From assembly GCA_040877415.1 (NCBI GenBank), contig JBBDNV010000070.1, positions 1 to 28,087 of the forward strand: a stretch of 28,087 bases of DNA, read 5' to 3'. Positions 22,704 through 28,087 of this stretch are shown piece after piece (position 1 is the first letter of the stretch; each line of letters begins with the position of its first letter). This stretch comes from JBBDNV01 sp040877415. Its GTDB lineage: Bacteria > Planctomycetota > Planctomycetia > Pirellulales > PALSA-1355. Below the pieces are notes generated by a model, which did not search any database, was not told the DNA's origin, and was given only the letters and a program-made list of their open reading frames with translations. Made by a program: the position numbers and the translations under genes.

Positions 22704-23028
22704 CAGGCCGCCGGAAAAATGGCGACGGGCTGGGCGCTGCGCGGTGTTGCACGAGGAACAGACAGACGCGCGGTGCTTGTCCCCTGTTTCTTTCAACAAG
22801 GGGTCAAGCCAGTCGATAAACGATTCGCGCAGTTCATGAACGAGGGCGGATGCATCGGTCGGCGGCCGGACGCGTGGTTTTCGCGACGTCAATTTGGCCG
22901 CATCGGGAGCGCGTCGCCGTCAAAAAGGCGCGCGCCGGAGCTTTGTGCCCATGCTACGGCCGCGGCGGCCGTGCGACAAGCGTCGGCCGTGCGACAAAGG
23001 TCGGCGGCCTGCCGCTTGCGAGGGGACG
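22704..23028. other. Intergenic region with hairpin and short direct repeat
   Basis: This gap lies between the convergent small TPR gene and the minus-strand 23029-23313 gene. An imperfect hairpin pairs 22775-22786 with 22798-22809 (10 of 12 bp, loop of 11). A 14-bp direct repeat CGGCCGTGCGACAA occurs at 22966-22979 and 22984-22997. Open frames on both strands here lack ribosome binding sites and family likeness, so no gene is called. Confidence 0.45.
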
Positions 23029-23313
23029 TTATTTTCGCGGCGCAGGCGCGACGAAACCCATCGACTGAAAGGTCTTCATCTTGACCACGTCGACGATCTT
23101 GAGCGCCACGATATTCTGGTAGGCGACTAACACGGTTCGAGCGCCGACCGTGTCGGGCGAGCGGCGCTCGATCAGCAGCAGATCGCCGCTGGTGGCGAAT
23201 GCATCGAAGGAGATTTGCTCGTCGAACGACGTAACCAGCACGCCGCGCCGTTCCATTTCGGCGGGCCACCGTGCGAAGCACTGGCGCCAAATTTCGGCGG
23301 CATCCGTCGCCAT
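23029..23313 (-). CDS. Small protein of unknown function downstream of the giant TPR gene
   Basis: The protein has 94 residues from the ATG at 23313, reading MATDAAEIWRQCFARWPAEM. GGAAGGG (complement of 23326-23332) lies 12 nt before it. The ATG at 23334, 10 nt after the stop of the giant TPR gene, is an alternative adding seven residues. The middle part, RRGVLVTSFDEQISFDAFATSGDLLLIERRSPDTVGARTVLVAYQNIVALKIVDVV, alternates short strands and turns. It reads like a small beta-barrel or a stand-alone conserved domain rather than noise. There is no signal peptide, membrane span or enzyme motif. The tight spacing makes it the second gene of the TPR operon. Confidence 0.72.
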   Translation of the reverse strand: MATDAAEIWRQCFARWPAEMERRGVLVTSFDEQISFDAFATSGDLLLIERRSPDTVGARTVLVAYQNIVALKIVDVVKMKTFQSMGFVAPAPRK

Positions 23314-23344
23314 ACGCGGGTCTATCCCTTCCATCAACGGTGCG

Positions 23345-26300
23345 TTAGTTCAACTCTTGCTGCATTCGTTCGAAGCCCTGCCGCTCCGCAGGCGTGAATG
23401 GATTGTGGTTGCTGCGCAGTTCCTGGGCCTTCGCCATCGCCTCGCGCGCCGCGTCCAGGTTGCCTAGTTGCTTCTCAATTTGGGCCAGATGGTAGTATTT
23501 TGCGATCGACGGAGTATCGCTGATTGCCTTGTGCATGTCGGTGGCGGCTTGTTTGACCTTGCCTTGGGCCAGATAGGCCACGGCCCGGGTGTCGAGCAAG
23601 TCGGACCTTGGCCCCAGCACGCGCATCGCGTCTTCGACCAATTCGAGCGCCTGGGCGCCGCGCTCGGGAGTCGGATTCACGGCCGCCAGCACGAAGGCCA
23701 GATTGTTTTGCACCCTGGCTTTGGGTTCGAGGGAGGTTGCCGGATCAGCAAGGAGCTCGCGGTAGATCTTGATCACGTCGTCGTAACGGCTTTGCAGGTC
23801 GTACAATTCGGCCAGAATCAACTTGATGCTTTGCGGATCGACTTCGTTTCCCAGGGCGCCCGTGACCCACTGTTCGATCAACTGACAGCGCTCCTTGTTC
23901 ACCTCTTTCGGGTAATAGCGCAGGATTTCCAAGGCGACGGGGGCGAGCTCGACGACCGGCTGGCTCTTACGCGCTTCTTCCAGTAGCTGAAACGCTTCCG
24001 CCACGTTGCCGAGTCGACCTTTGAAGGCGGCCATCGCGATCACCCCGCGCGGCTCCTGCGACATGTATTCGGTGAGCAACCGTTCGGCGGCTTCGTGCAA
24101 GCCCAACTTTTCCATCTCCTTGGCGACAAAGCTCAGCCGGGCCAGTTGCGTCTGCGGGAGCGGACGCGAGAGCAGCCCCTCCAAGACTTCCGCCGCCTTC
24201 TCCTTTTGCCCGTCGCGGACCAGCAGGCGCGCTCTGACGAAACGGATCTCCGGCTTGGCCGCATCAACGATCGGCCCGGACGATTTGCCCAACAATTCCT
24301 CGGCCCGGCTCAAGAATCGTTCCGCCTCTTCCGCTTCACCGCGGTCCAGAAGCATCCTGGCGTACGTGCTGAAGACGACCGGGTCGTCGCTGCTGTTGTT
24401 GATCGCGGCGAGCATCATATCGCGGGCCTTCGTCCACTGGCCGGCGCGGTCGTAGAGCTTTGCCAGCGCGGACATTTGTCGTGCCGATATTCCGTGAGTC
24501 TGACGCAACAGTTCGAAATACTTGATGGCCGTGTCCCGCGATTGGGGCTCGGGACGGTCGCCCAACGCCGAAATGATGCTCACCATGTCGGCACGAGCCA
24601 ACTGGCCGCCTTCGGTGTTTTGTTCGATCAGCTTGACGGCGGCCATCGTATTCTGGTAATCGCCGACCTGGGCCAGGCTCTGCGCCTTGCGTCGGCGGGC
24701 CCAAGCCACGAACGCGACCGCGTTTTTGTCCGACGACTTCGACCCTTTCTCAATCACTTGATCGAGATACTGCGTCGCCTTGTCCGGTTGGTTCGCCGCG
24801 AAACTGAAGTCCACGACTTGCTGCAAGACCGCTAAATCGTTCGGATTCTTCGACAAAGCCGTCTGGTACAGTTGATCGGCTTGCTCGGAATCGCCAACCA
24901 GTTGGTAAAGTCTGGCCATCGTCAGCGGGTCGTCGGAGAGCTGTTTGGACGCTTCCCGCACGGATTCGACCGCCTCGTTTTTCTTCCTGCTGGCCAGCAA
25001 CCGCTGCACGAGAAGTTCCCAGGCAGCCGGCAATTGGGGGCCGGCTTTCGTGGCGTCGCGGAAGGCCTGCTCGGCTTCGTCCGACTTTCCAACGCCGTGA
25101 AACAAGCGGCCCAGCCAGATATGGTTCATCGGGTTTTCCGGATGCTCCTGGACGTCCTTTTTGGCCATCTCGATGGCGGCCGTCGAGTCGCCGCTTTTCG
25201 ACTTGATGTCCCCGATGAGTTGTCGGAATTGGTCGGGGACGTCGGAACCCGACAGGTATTTCAACGCCTCGTTGGCTTCCGTGAAGCGTCCGGCCGAGTA
25301 GAGCAGCGCGACCAGGCGCCGGGCGGTGGTTTCCTGGTTGAAGCGGCTATAGTTGAGTGACCGCTGGTAGTTGGTGATGGCCCCGTCGCGGTTGTCTTCC
25401 AGTTGGTCGAGCTCTCCTTTCACGCGCCATAGAGGGGCCCATTCTCCGCGCATCGCGATCCCTTCTTCGACCTCTTTGCGCACGTCTGCCAGGAGCCTGT
25501 AATCCTTCTCGCTCAACTTGTTGTCGTCCCGCTCGCGGGAGTCGAAGACTTGCAGCGTGTGGGCGGCGTGACAATACTTGTACAGGGGGTTCTCGGGGCC
25601 AAAAAAGCGCGAGTCGCGGATTTCCTTCAACACCGCCTGCATGCCCTCTTCGTCCCGCCGTTCCATCGCCAGCTCAAACACCAACTGTCGGATCCGACCG
25701 TTGGTCGGATCCTTGGCAATGGCCGTTTGCCAGCACCGCCTGGCGTCGGCGTAGTCGCCCACGCGCAGGTAGGCTCTCCCCAATTGCTGCATCAGCACGC
25801 GCTGTTCGGACTCATTAAATTTCTCGATTCCCTGCTCGATCTTTTTCAAATCCTGTTGCGCGGTTTCTCCTCCGGCTTCGATGATGGCTTTGATTTTCTC
25901 GTTGCGCACCGCTGGGACGTCGCCAAGCTCCTTTTCCGCCAAGGCCAGCAATTGGGGGATGTTTTTTCGATTGTTCTCGTCGCGCGCCAGCAACTTCGAG
26001 AGCGACACCCAGATCGAGGCCTCCTTGGGGTTCTCCTTGCGCGCCGCGGTCAGGAGGTTCAGCGCCTCGTCGATCCTGCCCTGCGCCGTGAGCAATTCGG
26101 CAGCGAGCAACTGATTCATCAGCGGTGTCCGCGCCTTGTCCTGATACAACTTCGCGGCGATTTTCTCAGTCCGGTCCCAGTTCCGTTCTGCCTCCGGTTT
26201 GCTCATCTCCTGGTTCACGGCCAGTTGCAGAACCGCCCCCCGTATCGGGACATAGACGTCGACAGCGCCGGCCAACAACCCCAGGGCAGTTTCGGCCTCG

Positions 26301-27706
26301 GCGTGCCGCCCCAGACTTTGCAACGCGCCTGCCTCGCCCAGGCGAGCCACGATCATGTTGGGATACGACCCCAGCAGTCGCCGATAGACCTCCAGTTGCT
26401 GGTCCGGCAGCCCCAGCAGTTCGTAACACCTTGCCAGATAGGTGTTGACGCGCTGCGCGTGGTCCGAGCCCAGACGTTCCATGGCCGGACGTACTTTCTC
26501 AAGCTCCCTGGTCGCTTCGACAATCTTGCCGTCCGACATCTTGAGGCGCGCTTCCTGGTAGCGAATGTATTCGGGCGGAATCGCATCGAGCCCGCGCATT
26601 TTCTCGCACGTGGCGCGCACCGCGTCCAGATCGTTCAGTTGGAACTGAACCTCGATGAGTTGTTCGAGAATTCCGCGGGTGTCCTTGGCTTGCTCCAATC
26701 CTTTTTGCAGTTGCTCGTTCGCCTGATCTTTATTTCCTTGCTTCAGCGCCAGTGCGGCTAATCGAACGTAAACCTCCTGACGGTCGGGATGCTCCTTGCG
26801 AGCGCGTTCCAGGAGTTCCTGGGCTTTGGCGTGGTTCTCTTCCAACATGGCCGTGTGGGCCACTGCCAGAATGGCATCCGCGTCGTCGGGAGACAGTTCA
26901 AAAGCCTTGTCGAATTCGGCTTTGCCTTCAGCCAGCAGCTCGTCCTTCCGCTTTTTGGAATCGGGCAAGTCGTCGCTGATCGTTTCCCGCAAGCCCAGCA
27001 GATACTGTCCCCGCATCAGGTGCGCATCCTTGGAATCCGGGTTCCACTTGACCACCTGTTGAATCACGAGGTCGGCTTGGGCTTCGCCGTCGCTCTTGTT
27101 CCGCAAAACTCGAGCTAACAGGCCGAAAGCCCGGATCTCTTTGGCGGCCCGCGGCGGCGCCTCGGCAAACTGCTCCGACACTTCGTCGAATCCCACCATC
27201 TCGCACAGTTTCTTGCGAGCCAATTCCTCGTCGCCGTTGAGGAAATAGCAAAGAGCCGATTTGTACTCCAACTCCGGGTCGTTTTTCCCGTGTTCCTTTA
27301 GAATGCTGATGTGGTCTTGCGCGTCCGCGAAGCGCCGCATCATCATCGTGTAATCGACCAGGCTGGCCCGCACTTCGTCCAGGTCGGAATGACGGCGAAT
27401 CGCTTCTTCCAGAATGTTGTAGGCGCGGAACTTGTCGGAGCGAGTCGCGTCGGCTTCCTTGGCGACGTCCACCACCAACTCGGCCAGCGCCTTATAGCCG
27501 TTGCGGTCGTCACGATGGCGCAGGTATTGGTTGTATTGTTTGATCGCTTCCTTGGCGTTGCCGGCCTTGCTCGCCTTTTCCGCCTGCACTTTCAGGAAAT
27601 CCGCATTGCGGTCGAGCTGATAGCCGTGCAGAAAGTGCACGCCTACCATGGAAAATACGGTAATGCCCACGAGCCACAGGGCCAGCTTGACGTTTAAGCG
27701 TCTCAT
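23345..27706 (-). CDS. Giant membrane-anchored TPR protein
   Basis: The protein has 1453 residues, starting MRRLNVKLALWLVGITVFSMVGVHFLHGYQ at 27706, with GGATGAG just upstream. A single N-terminal hydrophobic segment (about residues 8-26) anchors it. Essentially the entire remainder is degenerate tetratricopeptide repeats, for example AGNAKEAIKQYNQYLRHRDDRNGYKALAEL, AGRFTEANEALKYL, GKSDEAEQAFRDATKAGPQLPAAWELL and GQWTKARDMMLAAI. Dozens of repeats are plausible. No catalytic domain is visible. Proteins of this type form extended superhelical scaffolds, here most likely outside the cytoplasmic membrane, organising an envelope complex. That function is inference. It is followed 31 nt later by a small gene of unknown function. 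The gene's own promoter candidate lies at 27904-27931. Confidence 0.9.
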   Translation of the reverse strand: MRRLNVKLALWLVGITVFSMVGVHFLHGYQLDRNADFLKVQAEKASKAGNAKEAIKQYNQYLRHRDDRNGYKALAELVVDVAKEADATRSDKFRAYNILEEAIRRHSDLDEVRASLVDYTMMMRRFADAQDHISILKEHGKNDPELEYKSALCYFLNGDEELARKKLCEMVGFDEVSEQFAEAPPRAAKEIRAFGLLARVLRNKSDGEAQADLVIQQVVKWNPDSKDAHLMRGQYLLGLRETISDDLPDSKKRKDELLAEGKAEFDKAFELSPDDADAILAVAHTAMLEENHAKAQELLERARKEHPDRQEVYVRLAALALKQGNKDQANEQLQKGLEQAKDTRGILEQLIEVQFQLNDLDAVRATCEKMRGLDAIPPEYIRYQEARLKMSDGKIVEATRELEKVRPAMERLGSDHAQRVNTYLARCYELLGLPDQQLEVYRRLLGSYPNMIVARLGEAGALQSLGRHAEAETALGLLAGAVDVYVPIRGAVLQLAVNQEMSKPEAERNWDRTEKIAAKLYQDKARTPLMNQLLAAELLTAQGRIDEALNLLTAARKENPKEASIWVSLSKLLARDENNRKNIPQLLALAEKELGDVPAVRNEKIKAIIEAGGETAQQDLKKIEQGIEKFNESEQRVLMQQLGRAYLRVGDYADARRCWQTAIAKDPTNGRIRQLVFELAMERRDEEGMQAVLKEIRDSRFFGPENPLYKYCHAAHTLQVFDSRERDDNKLSEKDYRLLADVRKEVEEGIAMRGEWAPLWRVKGELDQLEDNRDGAITNYQRSLNYSRFNQETTARRLVALLYSAGRFTEANEALKYLSGSDVPDQFRQLIGDIKSKSGDSTAAIEMAKKDVQEHPENPMNHIWLGRLFHGVGKSDEAEQAFRDATKAGPQLPAAWELLVQRLLASRKKNEAVESVREASKQLSDDPLTMARLYQLVGDSEQADQLYQTALSKNPNDLAVLQQVVDFSFAANQPDKATQYLDQVIEKGSKSSDKNAVAFVAWARRRKAQSLAQVGDYQNTMAAVKLIEQNTEGGQLARADMVSIISALGDRPEPQSRDTAIKYFELLRQTHGISARQMSALAKLYDRAGQWTKARDMMLAAINNSSDDPVVFSTYARMLLDRGEAEEAERFLSRAEELLGKSSGPIVDAAKPEIRFVRARLLVRDGQKEKAAEVLEGLLSRPLPQTQLARLSFVAKEMEKLGLHEAAERLLTEYMSQEPRGVIAMAAFKGRLGNVAEAFQLLEEARKSQPVVELAPVALEILRYYPKEVNKERCQLIEQWVTGALGNEVDPQSIKLILAELYDLQSRYDDVIKIYRELLADPATSLEPKARVQNNLAFVLAAVNPTPERGAQALELVEDAMRVLGPRSDLLDTRAVAYLAQGKVKQAATDMHKAISDTPSIAKYYHLAQIEKQLGNLDAAREAMAKAQELRSNHNPFTPAERQGFERMQQELN

Positions 27707-27747
27707 GTCTCATCCATTCTAGAAATCTGCGTACTGGTAAGCGACGC

Positions 27748-27762
27748 TCTAACAAAACGGCC
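27748..27762. repeat. Second copy of the REPIN arm core
   Basis: TCTAACAAAACGGCC matches the arm core TCTAACAAAATGGCC (1586-1600) of the sigma-kinase hairpin with one mismatch. It sits 42 nt upstream of the giant TPR start, within its leader. No inverted partner is visible nearby, so it is a solo arm. Confidence 0.55.
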
Positions 27763-28087
27763 TCGGGCCAGCGTCTGCCAATCATCCAAGCCGCCCGGGC
27801 GCGACACGAACCGTCGCGCAATAAGAGCACCCTCAAATCGATCCGCCGCAACCGTTTGCGCGTTGATTTCAGACCGACCAGCGGTGGAAGAGCGTTAACT
27901 CCTATCCTACTTAACCCACGCGCGCTGTCAACGAACGGCGCGAACTGCCGGGTCAACGAGTTTAATAGGATGCCTCGAAGTGCCCGGTTCTCTGCAGGAA
28001 ATGTCAAAATAGGAAAGATCGTCCGGCGGTTGGGCTGGGCGTGCTGGTTTTTCTTTGCGGGGGTGGATTGGGGGCAAGGTGTGGGCT
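27763..28087. other. Upstream region of the giant TPR gene, to the window end
   Basis: Over 300 bp carry no gene that I can support; a minus-strand frame to 28007 overlaps the TPR gene out of frame and lacks family likeness. Positions 28031-28086 are strikingly G-rich on the plus strand, with runs of three to five G. The likely TPR promoter is at 27904-27931. Confidence 0.4.
27904..27931 (-). promoter_or_regulatory. Candidate sigma-70-type promoter of the giant TPR operon
   Basis: On the minus strand a perfect TTGACA (complement of 27926-27931) is followed after 16 nt by TAGGAT (complement of 27904-27909), matching four of six -10 bases. The predicted transcript start near 27897 gives a leader of about 190 nt that includes the solo REPIN arm. 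Confidence 0.5.

Noticed and set aside
22338..22892. 184-residue minus-strand frame over the small TPR gene and the gap behind it
   Set aside because: The first 60 residues look protein-like (LRESFIDWLDPLLKET), but the rest is antisense of the TPR gene and no start signal or family is evident.
25550..26761. 403-residue plus-strand frame opposite the giant TPR gene
   Set aside because: Antisense shadow of TPR repeats with F/L/R/Q bias and no domain.
27510..28007. Minus-strand 165-residue frame upstream of and overlapping the giant TPR gene
   Set aside because: It runs through the promoter candidate and the solo repeat arm and overlaps the TPR gene out of frame.

Overview
The window looks like a chromosomal segment of a GC-rich planctomycete, probably of the Pirellulales type. 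The evidence is a combination of lineage hallmarks. These are a Cys-rich repeat protein resembling the planctomycete YTV cell-wall family, a TIGR02999-type ECF sigma factor next to a Ser/Thr kinase with a WD40 tail, and a surface protein with an LEPRxLL-like N-terminal motif (LEDRSLLS). A HAF-repeat PEP-CTERM protein and abundant palindromic intergenic repeats add to this. No rRNA, tRNA, CRISPR array, prophage or intact insertion sequence was seen.

Layout. Positions 3-461 hold the 3' part of the Cys-rich repeat gene, followed by a strong intrinsic terminator (531-566). Positions 999-10768 form a same-strand signalling and surface block: ECF sigma factor, a 95-bp REPIN-like hairpin, a receptor-like kinase with about 15 WD40 repeats, a large Asp-box surface protein, and a HAF/PEP-CTERM exported protein. 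Positions 10942-11509 encode two small membrane proteins, and 11683-12390 (minus) an anchored protein of unknown function. Positions 12659-14764 form a tight operon of a PEP mutase/isocitrate lyase superfamily enzyme, an ABA4-like membrane protein and a His-rich polytopic membrane protein. A cluster of hairpin repeats separates this from a convergent SAM methyltransferase (14945-15937, minus). The methyltransferase is divergent from a PadR regulator translationally coupled to a membrane protein with an HAAS-like N-terminus. Two identical palindromic 15-mers precede padR. Positions 17220-18091 (minus) hold a CPBP protease and a 5'-truncated DoxX remnant. Positions 18348-21098 encode pyruvate, phosphate dikinase, and 21205-22062 (minus) encodes LpxA. 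A small TPR protein follows at 22392-22703. The minus-strand unit 27706-23029 encodes a giant membrane-anchored TPR protein (1453 aa) and a small conserved-looking protein.

How the genes fit together. The sigma-kinase-surface block suggests a membrane kinase acting with an ECF factor on envelope functions; this is inferred from linkage and the known planctomycete association. PPDK (PEP/pyruvate interconversion) and LpxA (lipid A) are core genes. Nothing here is a clear-cut new defence or mobile system. The most interesting signals are the tandem palindromic operator before padR, the uncharacterised His-rich membrane protein operon, the hairpin between sigma and kinase, and the decayed DoxX gene.
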